From Toxonevra muliebris (taxonomy: Eukaryota > Arthropoda > Insecta > Diptera > Pallopteridae): a stretch of DNA of 64,000 nucleotides. The notes under the pieces are model-generated. The model did not search any database. It worked only from the letters and a program-made list of their open reading frames with translations, and had not been told where the DNA came from. Made by a program: the position numbers and the translations under genes. Below are positions 25,914 through 39,455 of the stretch, piece after piece (within the stretch, counting starts at the first letter, position 1; each line of letters starts with the position of its first letter). The stretch is taken from positions 24,416,878-24,480,877 of the forward strand of contig OY829326.1 in the NCBI GenBank assembly GCA_963691655.1. The letters are read 5' to 3'.

Positions 25914-26024
25914 AATTCGTCGCCCGAGAATTAATTTGGCGTATAGGTATACGAGAATTAATTTGGCGTATAGGTATACGAATTTGTACACACATACGCT
26001 AAATCAATTCTCAGGCGACGAATT
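25914..26024. mobile_element. Fold-back MITE-like element with internal 27-bp duplication
   Basis: The arms 25914-25944 and 25994-26024 are inverted repeats of about 31 bp with 3 mismatches, starting AATTCGTCGCC. Between them a 27-bp unit is directly duplicated (25925-25951 and 25952-25978). A diverged relative lacking the duplication lies at 55963-56041. No TSD is clear. Confidence 0.7.
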
Positions 26025-26320
26025 GATGAACTGAGTGAATACTTCGATCGTGGCAATCTCAGAACTGACAACCGAAATCAACAACTAAAATTACATATTT
26101 CATCATACTGTCTACTACTGAGATTTCAGATGATTCGCGATGTCTGTTAAAGATTCGATATTGATTACTTTACTGTGATGGAAATATATTCCACTCTAAA
26201 GTAACGGATAAAAAGGGGAGGAAGTTTCGGTATGAGAAACAAGTTCTGTTAATGAGTTATTAAGAAAATTTGAGTTGTGGCTATTGGTTTGTATGCACTG
26301 AAAACTTTGTCACTTTCTTT
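26025..26320. other. No gene recognised
   Basis: Plain AT-rich sequence between the fold-back element and the pyrimidine tract. Confidence 0.4.
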
Positions 26321-26642
26321 TACTTTTCTTACCTTGCATTTTCCTTTTTTCCTTTTTCTCTCTCCTTTCTATGCCCATCCTCTCTTTCCTTCCTTCTAAT
26401 ACTATCTATCTCTCTTGGAAAATTCTCTACAACTCTCTTCTTTACTCTCTCTGTTTCCTATCATTGTCTCCTTTACTTTCATCTCTACCTTTTTCTACTG
26501 TCTCCTTCTATTTCCAACCTCTCCCCCCACTGTCTCGCTTTCTCTCTCTCTTCGTTCCTTTTTTATTCACTCTCTATCTTCTTCCGCTATTACGCTTCTT
26601 TTTCCAACCTTTTTTATTTTGTTTCTTTTCTCTTTCACTAGA
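26321..26642 (+). repeat. Long polypyrimidine (C/T) tract
   Basis: About 320 bases almost free of purines except scattered A, dominated by TTTCTC, CTCTCTC and TTCC words. Its long open frames (Ser/Leu/Phe-rich in every phase) are composition artefacts. It lies about 370 bp upstream of the first recognised collagen exon, in the preceding intron. Confidence 0.75.
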
Positions 26643-27015
26643 GCACTGCGAAACTGATTTATATCTATTTGAAAAAAGACACAGCCGAGCTCGACTTAGT
26701 GTTATATATTATTATATATGTATTTTTTCGGTAATAGTCTTTAGTTGGAGCATAGAGTCTCTTAAAATATTTCTATAGTTTCTAGTAGAAGAAATATCAA
26801 ATAAACTTTCCATAATAATTTTAACCCGCTAACGGAGAATTTGGGAATTTCTTAAGACTTCATATCAAGAAACCCAGTAAAACTATAAAATCCTTTGACG
26901 TGCCTTATATTCCTCCTTTATGCTACTTGACTTACATCTTAGAAAATTATTTTTACTGCTTATATAATATAATTCTGTTTTACAAAATAATGAAGAGTAA
27001 ATAAATCTCTTCCAG

Positions 27016-29459
<2,444 letters not shown>

Positions 29460-29488
29460 TAGTTGGGATTATTATTATGTTGCCAACA

Positions 29489-29696
29489 AATAAATAAATG
29501 CATACTAACATATTTGTTTATGTGTGTATGTATATAAATAAGTTATACATTCGTACATTTTAAATTTCTATTACTTTTTAATCTTTCCTTAAACAATTTA
29601 TCATATTTTTCTTTCTGCTAAACTGAAACTAAATAAACTTAAGAAGAATACAGAATCTAGTGCATTCTTCCATGAATCTATTGCCAAATAAATAAA
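29489..29696 (+). promoter_or_regulatory. Candidate poly-A signals of the collagen gene
   Basis: AATAAA hexamers occur at 29489-29494 and overlapping 29493-29498, 29632-29637, 29687-29692 and 29691-29696, that is 30-237 bp after the stop codon. The first and last pairs sit in similar TTGCCAA-AATAAATAAA contexts. Which one is used cannot be told from sequence. Confidence 0.55.
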
Positions 29697-29923
29697 CTAG
29701 GTCTGTCTCTGTCTCTATGTATATGCGTGTGAATAGTTTTGCAGTAAATTTGTGGCTTTTTCTTTATTTGCCTGTTGACATTTGCGTTGAGCTTGTCAGA
29801 GCTGGAGGTTATGTCAGTTACATTGTCACTTATGCACTTAAAGTAGGTTTATTCGTTTGGAAAATCTCTATCATAAACACACACACACACACATATGTAC
29901 ATGTTCAAAGATACATGCATATA

Positions 29924-30478
29924 CAGTAGAGTCCCGATAATTTGTAATTGCAAGGGTCCAGCGATTTTTTTACGAATTACAGGGGTTTTCGATATAACGA
30001 GATTTCGATTTAAGGAAAAAAATTAAATAAGAAAATTACGAATTAATGAGTTTATTTTTTTAATTTATTTAATAGAAAGAAAAAAACAAAAACCATTATT
30101 CATTTACATTGCTTTCTTTTCTTCTGTTTAAGGCTCTTCTCGCGTATCATTTCCAAAACGAAAAATACAAAAAAAAAAAAGATCCATAAGAAAAAGTGAA
30201 TGGTAAACGTAGCCGGAGCTGCCTATTATGATTGATTTTTTTAATCATAGTTCCATAGAATTTTGCTTTGCATTATGAATTATAAGAGGTTGTCAACAAA
30301 CAATTACAATTTATAAGACGTTGAACAGACCTTGTATTGAAAAAAATACGAATTAGCGAGGGGACCAAAATGTATGGAGTTTTTGCGAATTAAAGCGATT
30401 TTTTCAGGGGACCAACAGTTTGTTGCGAACTATTGAGATTTTCGAATTAACGGAGTTCGAATTATTGCCATTCTACTT
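29924..30478. mobile_element. pogo/Tigger-like MITE with TA target site
   Basis: TA (29922-29923) precedes CAGTAGAGTCCCGATAATT, and the other end reverse-complements to AAGTAGAATGGCAATAATT before TA (30479-30480). The termini resemble CAGTA-type ends of pogo-like Tc1/mariner elements. Inner sequences repeat the words CGAATTA and GGGACCAA near both ends in inverted orientation. No transposase frame remains. It lies about 230 bp past the last candidate poly-A signal of the collagen gene. Confidence 0.6.
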
Positions 30479-30480
30479 TA

Positions 30481-32639
30481 TATATTTTTACACGCATATA
30501 TAAAAAATATCAGAGAAAAATGTAAGTGTTGAATATGTGAATATTTGCTTTCCTGTTTAAATAACTGCAAGTGTGTGATTACATAGATACACATACATTC
30601 ACATTTACATATATATTATATACATACACACATATATATGCACATGCACATAGACATATTCACTTGAGTTTGTCAACACTTTCATATTTATATTGTGCAT
30701 TTATATTTGCATTGAGATTAAAAAGAGAGATATGTGAATATTTGATTTGAAATATGTATATTGAAGATAACAACAAATCAAAAAGAGAATCTTTAAAACT
30801 ATATTTACAAATAAAACTAGCTATGATGTGTTTCTTACATTGTTGAGCAAAAGTGTAAAAATTATCAGCAAATTACTGTTTTAGATTTTTAATTTTTTTT
30901 TTTCAAACTGAGTTCTTAACACTTTAATGGATACTCAAAATTGTATTGGGATACAAAAAGAGACATATGGTATATCTCTTAAAGTAATCGTAATATTCAA
31001 ATTTTGATTATACACATTTTTTTCAAGTTATATATAATGAATTCCATTCACTTAGATTCACAGATCAATTTAGTTGTGGATTAAGTGGATGCTAAATGGA
31101 AATGGATTATAGATTTGAATATTATAGCTTTCATGCCATACTGAGTCACCATGAAAATGAATTTTATAGCATTCACTTCAGCGAGCGTATTAACGTCACT
31201 TTACATTATTTTAGCTTCTCAAGAAAGTGTCTCATTCTCAATTTCGTTTTATTCTTCTATTGATAAAAGTTCTGATTAGAAATATCACTTATACATACAT
31301 ATATTCATAAACATTTTCATTTACTTCGTTATGTTTCAATTAATCATTTCCAATCACATTCACTTCCGTTTCATATAAAAAACATTTCCTCTTCAAAAAA
31401 TATTACACAAGTATGTGGATGGGGCCTCGTTGTCAGCGCACAACATCCTCCTAATAAAACCAAGCCGCCTGCCTCATTAAAGTTTTAACAACATAATTCT
31501 TTGGTGGTGGTGTTTCGTTAATTCTCCTAATGTTTTAAGGATTAATTTAAATATTTGTTGTTGTTTTTTCTCTTCTAATTTTTATTAGGCTTAAAAAAAA
31601 AACATCGACAAGGCTAAAAACACAATTGGATTAACGTGTGATGATTTTTTAATTGCTTTAAGCTGCTTTGAATTTGAAATTGAACGTGAATGAATTTCGG
31701 GTTGTTGGCAAACAACTGTGAAAGGGCGGAAGTGTTTGTTTGTGTGGGCATGACAAGGGCGATGGCGTTGATTTCTTATTTTTATATATTATTTTGTATA
31801 ACTTTTTTGTATGCTTTTGTGCCTTCCACTTGTTCGCACGCTCACTTAAAGAAGTCAATTAATTTTATGACTGAAATGTGGTTTAATTTTCATGAGAGAC
31901 TTGTTGCTTTGTTTTCCTGTTTTGGTTTTAATAAGGTTTCTTTTCATTTGCTGTGTTGATGGTAGCTGAATAAATACCAAAAAAAAAAAAAATCGTGCAA
32001 CATTGAATTTATGAAACTCAAGAGTCAAAAAGTTTTTTTTTTCGAGAAAAACTTTAAATTAAATTGTGATTTTAAATTGATTATATTTTTTTTTCTGTGT
32101 CTTTTTTTATAGTTATGTATTTTCTTCGACATCAAAAAATGTTTGCTACTCTACCATTATAAAGTAGTCTGCTTTTACCATCCTACAACAAAGAAATTTT
32201 TATTTCCCCTGCGGTTGGAAATGCTAACAAATTTAAATGCATACATACTTGTCTCTATTTTGTGATGAGTACAATTTTGTACAATTTTTGTCTGGTTTTA
32301 CTTTTTTATCTGGGAAAAAATTGCATAGATGTCATTGTACTCTGGCGCTATGGTGCTAGAGTGCAGAAAGTTATATGCATGGCTTCATATAGTAGGGGTG
32401 GATGGGATAATTTTGTTGTCCAGGAATGCTTAAAACCAATTCAAAACAACACAAATTAATTTAAGCAAAAATTCTTAATTAAATCACAAAACTCTTTTAA
32501 TATTGGTATAGACTTTGATGTACTACAAGATCTACGATCTGGCGTTTCTATACTGAGTCTTAATTCAAAGTTGTGTGCTCTATAGTAGTCTTTTTTGAAC
32601 CAATTACCTCCAGTATAGTCCAGTCCGTAGAGTAAAAAA
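30481..32639. other. Non-coding, no gene recognised
   Basis: AT-rich DNA with TATA/CATA microsatellite-like stretches (30590-30660) and poly-A/T runs. Frames at 31658-31959 overlap on opposite strands and show no family features. Confidence 0.45.
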
Positions 32640-32643
32640 TTAA

Positions 32644-33203
32644 TGGGGGTATGATAGATGAAAAAACTATAAAAATCAGTTCTGGGGTTGCAGAGCGAGT
32701 AATGTCTTGAACTAAAAGAAAATACATTTATAACATATAGTGAAACCAGTTATTTTTATTAGGCCTACAAATAGTAAAAGTAGTAAAAACCAACAGACAA
32801 CTATACTATATTGTTATTTTAGAATACAAAAAATTATCCGTTGTCAATGAAAAGGATGTTAAACCTTATATCCTCGTCAAAACCCTTTTTATTTTTCTTC
32901 CCAGATTGTTTGGTTTTCGAGTAATTCAATCATCCACAGTACTAAAATTGTAATTTCTTAAATATTGAATATCTCAAAAAATATGACACATACAAAAAAA
33001 TCACTTAAGACCTTTTTTTTAGGAAATCACTCAAAGTTTTTATATGTTGTAGATAATTTTTTGATATCTCCAACCGCTAAACAGTTATTAGTACAAAAAG
33101 GCTTTTTCCACCAAAGAGGGTTTTTTTTTTTGGGGGGGGGGGGGATGCTCGCTCTGCAACCCCAGAACTGATTTTTGTGGTTTTTCCATCTATCATACCC
33201 CCA
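32644..33203. mobile_element. TTAA-flanked MITE with 56-bp terminal inverted repeats
   Basis: TTAA stands at 32640-32643 and 33204-33207. The ends, starting TGGGGGTATGATAGATG, are inverted repeats over about 56 bp with 3 mismatches (32644-32699 against 33148-33203). The 560-bp interior is non-coding and holds a T12/G13 run at 33120-33144. TTAA duplications are characteristic of piggyBac transposition, but these termini do not start CCY, so the superfamily is open. Confidence 0.8.
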
Positions 33204-33207
33204 TTAA

Positions 33208-33709
33208 CAATTACTGAAGAAAAATCTCAGTTCAGAATTTTTATGATGTTAATCTTTATAATGACTGGACTAGTAGTCGTATCTCAATAAAATGTTCCTT
33301 GAAAATCCTATTCGGTATAATTGATTCTCATAATTTTTCATATTCATTCTCTTGTACTATCACTCTGCTTTTCATACCCCTTCTTCCCCCATAAATACGA
33401 ATACCAATTTAATTTTTGTTTCTCCATTGCAAGAGTGAGCGGCGATGCCTGGGTTGAATGTGATGGCGTGGGGGTGATAATGCAATTGCAGTCAGAAGCC
33501 AGCAGCCAGCAGCTAACAGCACTTATGCAAACTTCATCATTTTGGGAATAATATTATTTTTATGCATGAAGTAAATTTTCTCATGAATGTTTTCATTATA
33601 ATACATTCGTTTACTATATACTATGTTGGCAAATAGAAGCAGTAAAGCTATTTTTCTTTTTTATAAATTGTAAAATTTGTGATTATCTATACGCTATACG
33701 TATTGAAAC

Positions 33710-33742
<33 letters not shown>

Positions 33743-34060
33743 AGGACTCGCTTTTTTCCTCACATATTAGAATACAAATAACTCAATATCAGTTTTAAGT
33801 TGATTGCTATAAAAATATCACACTAAATTTTCGGGATTTTTTTAAACAGTAAGTACTTACTGCAAAATTTTAATTTTTGTTTTCGCCCTTAAAATTTCGA
33901 ATGATATATTATAAAAAAGTCACGAAACTGTAGTTTCTACAGCATTTCTAGTCCACTTACTGTCTCGTTATAAAGTCAAAAAATTAAGAACTAAAACAAT
34001 AAATAACTGCTTTAATTTATACGGATTTAACGCCCCAAGCAAAGTGGTTCAATATAATGA
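33208..34060. other. Non-coding, with a 31-base poly-A at 33711-33741
   Basis: The A run at 33711-33741 is the longest in the window, but no LINE or SINE is recognisable upstream of it. The frame at 33321-33551 has no recognisable domain. Confidence 0.45.
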
Positions 34061-34413
34061 GATATAGATTTTTTAATTGAAATCCCCCTTCTATCTACGA
34101 ATGCTGTGAAGCTTTATATCCCTATTTTCCAACAGAAATGTTGAGAAATCGACCTTAATGTCTTAGGTTAGATTTCTTGAGCGAAACTTTTGTTTTTCAA
34201 GAGAATAGTGGCTTCAAGGGTCTGGTGATCCAGTTGTCATAGCGACCGTCTACACTGACGCCTTCAAAACATAATTTAGCGTAGGTGCAGCGTTCTTTGT
34301 ACTCAACAGTAATACCAAAAAATCTTTTAAACTTCCCGACAGCGCCTTTCAAGCTGAAATAGAGGTAATATACATTTCATCTGAAAGCCTCATGAGTAGC
34401 GCAAATGATTTGT

Positions 34414-36968
34414 GAATAATTACACAGGGCGACATGAAAATTATGCAGGGGTTCTGACCCATACAATTTCCTGTCAAATTACATTAATTTTCTTTTCAAT
34501 CAATTTGTACCTCTTAAACACAAAATAGTCAAGCACAAAGACACGCCATGGTTCAACTCCAACATAAAGAAATTGATTTTAATTCGAAATCGGGTATATA
34601 TGAGATGGAAGCGGTATAAAACTCCATTTTAAAGTTACTAGATACGTGGTAAACAAAGCCATCAAACTTGCAAAAACTAGTTATTATAAACAGAAATTCT
34701 GTAACGTCATAGATTCTAATCAAACTTGGAAACACATCAAAGATATTGGGTTGGGTAAAAGTACGGTACATGTGTACATAAGTTAAATTCCAAGTTCGTT
34801 AATTCTTCAGTTCCAGATGTAAATAATTGTTGTGATCATTATAGTAATCGTGTAAATGTTACAGACAGCCCTTTTGGATTTGTTCGTGTTGATGAGTGTG
34901 ATGTCGTTCAAGCCATGCTTTCTGTTAAATCGAATGCCGCTGGTTTCGACGGAATTCATCCCGTTTTCCTTAAAATTATATTACCAAAAAATCTTACCGG
35001 ATTTGACTCATTTATTTAATACAATTTTGACTACTTCCCATTTTCCTAGCTGTTGGAAAATTGCAAAAATAATTCCTGTTAATAATATTCTGCCATTCTT
35101 ATCTAAAGGTTTTGAATGAATTGTTTACAAACAAATTTGTTCGTATATTTATGAAAATAAACTCATAACTGATAGACAATCCGGTTTCAGACCTAAAAGA
35201 AGCTGCATAACAGCGCTTTTGGATGTATCGGAGGCATTAGGACTGGATAATAACAAGATTACTTTTTTGACTCTTCTTGATCATTCGAAGGCTTTCGATT
35301 TAGTTGATCACAACCTCCTGTGTCTCAAGTTAGAAAACTTGTTTAATTTCTCTAGTCATGCAAAAAATCTAATCAAGACGTACCTTAGTGACAGAATACA
35401 AGCAGTCAATGTTGTTAAAAGTTGTTATCCTAATTCTATTAGTTCTTGTATTCGCGATCTAAATTCTGATCAGTGGGTGTCCATGAATGGCTTATGTTTG
35501 AGCCCCAGTTAATCTAAATGTATTGTTATTAGTAGAAAATCAATTGATTTAAGTAACTTTAGTGCAATTAAGCTGAAAATATCTGAAATAAAATATGTAG
35601 ACGCAGCTAAACATCTTGGTGTTACTTTCAACAGGACATTGTCCTAGAAGGACCACATCTATAGTACGATAGGTAAAGTATATGGAATGCTCCGTGCACT
35701 TTGGGCAACCCAGTACTTTATCCCTGAAAATATTCGACTGCTTATTACTAAAACGTATCTCATACCTACTCTTATGTATAGTTGTGAAATTTATGGACAG
35801 TGAATGTAGAAATAAGTTAAATGTTCTTTACAACAACATTGCCCGATATTCGTACGGGTTAAAACGATTTGACCATATATCAGCTTACGCAACGCAAATT
35901 TTTTCTGTCTCCTTTAACGATTTACTTGAAATAAGATCATTTGCAGCTTTGCATAAAATCATTTATACAAAGAAACCAGCATCACTATATAACAGGCTTC
36001 AATTTACACGCTCATCGCGAACCGGCCAGTTGATACATGTAAAATATCGATTTCTCATGCCTGAACGTCAGTTTTTGAAGTGAAACTTCTTTTCTCTTGT
36101 CCTAGAGTAAAACCAACCGGATGTGACGTCGCGCGTAAGTTTGCAATGCGACATAATTTTGTCGAGCAATGTGCATGAGGGGCTAAATACCAATATTCCG
36201 TAGCTGAATTCATGAGCAAACTATATAATAAACGATTCATAAATAGTTTTAATTCAATATATCATATTAATTACACACACACACGCCTATGGCAGAAAGA
36301 ACAATATGTAGCGTCGCCATCTTAAAGTTTATGACAGTTATACATTTCACATACAGATGGCGCAAATATCCAAAGAATTACATGAAGATGTCGCACACAA
36401 AAAGAGTTCGTCTACAATTGTCATCGAAAATTACCGGTACAGAGTTGCAATTTTTGTTCTAGCATTAATCCCAAAAAAGCAAATGAAATTAAAAAACACA
36501 AGCCAATGAATTAAAAAATTTAGCGATTGAAACATTTCATTTGCTTGTGTTTCGTTTAGTTCACAAGAAGTTTCACTTCTGCCTTGTGTTCGTTAATGCA
36601 CAATTTAGTTTTTTGTCAACACAACTCGTCTTTGGAACTCCCTTCCGATTAGGATAAGTCTAATAGCTAATGCACTGCAATTTAAAAACGAATTATTCAT
36701 ATTTTATAAGCATGCCTAATTAATTTTTTGCGTATATTTTTGTTTTTCCTCCCCCTTCAAGAGTATGTATGTAAACTCATAACTTATATTATCAATTCAG
36801 AGTATATTTTATTATCTCTTTACATTTTTAATTTTTATCTTATATCTAAGCTTATATTTTATTGTTATTGACAAATTGTGACTAGCACTATAAAATAAAA
36901 TATTTAATATTTAATACTTGTGCTAGGATTAAGTTTTAATTACAAATAAAATAAAAATAAATAAAATA
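34414..36968 (+). mobile_element. LINE-B: decayed RT-bearing LINE inserted in LINE-A
   Basis: A Jockey/CR1-type RT region is broken by frameshifts. Readable parts are HKDTPWFNSNIKKLILIRNR (about 34530), SNAAGFDGIHPVFLKI (34930), DRQSGFRPKRSCITALLDVS (35170) and FLTLLDHSKAFDLVDHNLL (35265). YVDAAKHLGVTFNRTLS comes at about 35600. The block that should carry the YADD catalytic motif is missing between about 35435 and 35490, an internal deletion. LWNSLPIRISLIANALQFKN at 36630 marks the C-terminus. About 350 bp at 36262-36610 are foreign to the frame. The tail is AAATAAAATA-rich. Confidence 0.78.
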
Positions 36969-37446
36969 CAGTTGGGTTGGCCATGAAAAATAACGACTTT
37001 CTGGGCTTACCAAATTTTTCCATCACTTCAAATTTTTTTTTAGGCCGACTTGAAGATTTTTCATACTTTGCGAATGTAACGTAACGTCTAGGCATCCGAT
37101 TTTCAAAACATTTTTAAGCTGCTGTATTGTTCGAGTATACTTAAATAGATAGAGTTATACTCTGAAAAAATAAATTAAATTTTTCTTATATTTGCCCTCT
37201 AACTTCGGTATTTCTTAAGATATATTATAAATTTATATATCGTTGTACGCAGCTAAATATTCTTTTTTGAGTGACATATAAAAATTTACTCATTAGATAA
37301 ATAAAAATAAAGTTACGGGCAAGTATTTACTTCAACCTATCAAAAATAGATTTTTCGGCCCTAAGTCCAGATTTTGACAGTCAATTCCAAATTTTGAGTA
37401 TGCAGTTTTTTTTTTGCTTGACTAGACCAACGACACTAAAAAAAAC

Positions 37447-38550
37447 AATGGATGCGTGCAAGGCACGCAAGATATTTGATGTGTTTACAGTTAAACCAGC
37501 TGAATGCCATATACATAAGCTCATATATGTATAACCATATATAGGGATTTGATGTATAATCTTTATGCTTAGGTAAATAATTCAAATTAAAACAATTCTT
37601 TTATAAACTTAAAAATTTATTAGATATCATTATCTTCTATATATATGTAATAGCCCAATTCACTATAAATTGCAAATGGCCTTGCATCAATGCAATTGCA
37701 AATTTTTGTTCCATATCGCATGTATTTGTTGTTGTGATAGCAGAAATATTTTGCGTTTGCACCAAATCGTGAATAGGGCTGATATGTTGTAGTTGCATCA
37801 TTTTTCCTTTACTCAATGCATCGGGAAAATTTTTATAATGCCGTGGTTTGCTATCATTATCACTACATTTTCTTTATACATTTATTGAAACCCAGATTCT
37901 TTATTTCTTATCATTTTATATTGTTTTTATATTTTAAAAAATATTTAATTTTAATCCAATCTAACTAACCGAATGCAAAACCTATCAAACGCCTGTGTTT
38001 GCTACGGCGACTTCTCTGCTTGTATGGTATAGTCGACCTCGATAGCCTAGTGGATAGTGCACTAGACTTTCATCTGGGAGGTTCGGGTTCGTTTCCCGTC
38101 TTCGTCTGGTGGTTAATTTTCATTACTTTCTTATATTCACTATCAATATGTAGTGTATGAGAATTATAAGATAGTGTAAAGGTACACACATTGGTTGGTA
38201 ATGGCAAAACCACCAAGCTGATAAAAAATTGCAACACCGCCGTTCGGAATCGGCGTTAAACTGTAGGTCCAACTATGTGGTATCACAATGGGTTGTTCAG
38301 GCCTAAGTGTGTCTCTCGACAGCCACTCCAACCTAACATAACCTATGGTATAGTCGATCTACACACGTTTAACACCAACAAATAATTCTGCCACGAATAA
38401 ATGTACACATACATTTTGTTTTCGTATGTACATATATGTGTGAGTAAATTGGTCGAAACATAAACAAACAAACTCCTCTCGTATTTTAATTTCTCCCTCT
38501 CTTCTTCTCTTTTCTCTTCTCTTTGTTGTTTAGAGTAGCACAGTCATGCC
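37447..38550 (+). repeat. Unclassified repeat R, copy 1 (contains SINE-B)
   Basis: About 800 bp, excluding the SINE, is collinear with 55489-56672 at high identity, from AATGGATG through the internal palindrome GCGTGCAAGGCACGC to AGAGTAGCACAG. No TIR, tail or open frame identifies its class. Compared with copy 2 it lacks 425 bp after GCATCGGG (37824-37831) and has the SINE insertion. Confidence 0.8.
38037..38343 (+). mobile_element. tRNA-Glu-headed SINE with 14-bp TSD (SINE-B)
   Basis: The TSD TATGGTATAGTCGA is perfect at 38023-38036 and 38344-38357. The unoccupied site exists at 56473-56486 in repeat copy 2. The head has A box TAGCCTAGTGG and B box GGTTCGTTTCC. The linker ends CGTTCGGAATCGGCGTTAAA, as in SINE-A. 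The 3' module then differs: TGGTATCACAATGGG, CAGGCCTAAGTGTG, CAGCCACTCCAACC and a TAACATAACC end. It is a complete 307-bp insertion and a pseudo-tRNA, not a tRNA gene. Confidence 0.88.
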
Positions 38551-39455
38551 GCGCAGTAGTGTGAGCGAGAGGGGAACTGGACGTTACAGTTATCTTACAT
38601 CTTACGTTACCGTTATACTTAAATTTTACACATTTGAAATTTTGCCCTTACCGTGAGCTAAAATGTTTACACATCAAAAATTCGAAGTGATGGAAAAATT
38701 TGGTAAACGCAGAAAGTAATTATTTTTTATGGTCAACCCAACTGTATGGGTCTAAAATCCTGTATATTAATTTTTTTTTCATTTGTCGCATAGTGTTATT
38801 TATTCAGACAGTCAACCTGCTTTGAAGGCCTTGAAAAGCCTTACTATAAATTCTAAGTCGGTAAAGAAATGCTACAACTCTCTTAAAATTCTCAGTACCA
38901 GCAATATGCTACAACTTTGCTGGGTACCAGGATATTCTGGTATAATGGGCAACGAGGTGGTGGACGAGCTTGCAAGGCAAGGTACATCCCTTGAGATAGA
39001 GCCTTGTATTTTATCGTCATCACTCGGTTTCCATTACGCAGTTTTAGATAAACAACTTTTCTTCGCCTCAAGTAGAAGATGGAGGCGCCAAAACTTTTCC
39101 CGTATTGCAAAACTTTTTCGGCCTCAATACTCTCGTAATAAAACTGAATTTCTGTTCTCACTTTAGCGTAAAGAATACAATTGGCGTAGTTATTGGACAT
39201 TGCTTTTTGAAGTGTCATGCCAAAAAGCTTGGATTGGTGGAAAATTATCTATGCAGAACATATTTTTTTTCATTGCCCAACACTAGCCTTCTTCTTTCCA
39301 GGCTCTATTAAAAAACTTCGCACAGGCTATGGCTAGTTTCAAACTGGAAACAGTGTTAAATATAACTCGTAGTTCTTATTGACTCTAGTACTAGGGACCT
39401 GACGGTCTATGTGAGGAAATCGCCGCCACTTCTAACCTAACCTAACCTATCTTAA

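Larger units (their letters stand above)
36969..38744. mobile_element. mariner-like TIR element at the LINE-B tail
   Basis: The ends start CAGTTGGGTTG and are inverted repeats over about 69 bp with 7 mismatches. TA flanks both sides (36967-36968 and 38745-38746). No transposase is readable. Its interior was hit by the unclassified repeat R (37447-38550), so the original element was about 0.67 kb. TIR style and TA target suggest the Tc1/mariner superfamily. Confidence 0.78.
34060..39455 (+). mobile_element. LINE-A: RNase H LINE split by a 4.37-kb nested insertion
   Basis: The left part (to 34413) reads VIATVYTDA and FQAEIEVIYISS up to SSANDL. The right part (from 38781) continues LSHSVIYSDSQPALKAL, VPGYSGIMGNEVVDELAR and a degraded C-terminus. 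Joining at the repeated ATTTGT (34408-34413 and 38781-38786) keeps the frame. It gives exactly 23 residues between FQAEI and SDSQ, the same as the LINE at 11735. The usual His of PGHSG is Tyr here. The 3' end is GCCACTTC followed by (TAACC)n at about 39430-39450. An in-frame stop (KT-stop-FSVG) shows it is dead. The 5' limit is uncertain. Confidence 0.78.

Noticed and set aside
26270..26778. Long Ser/Leu/Phe-rich open frames in three phases
   Set aside because: They are produced by the polypyrimidine tract; no domain, and all phases look alike.
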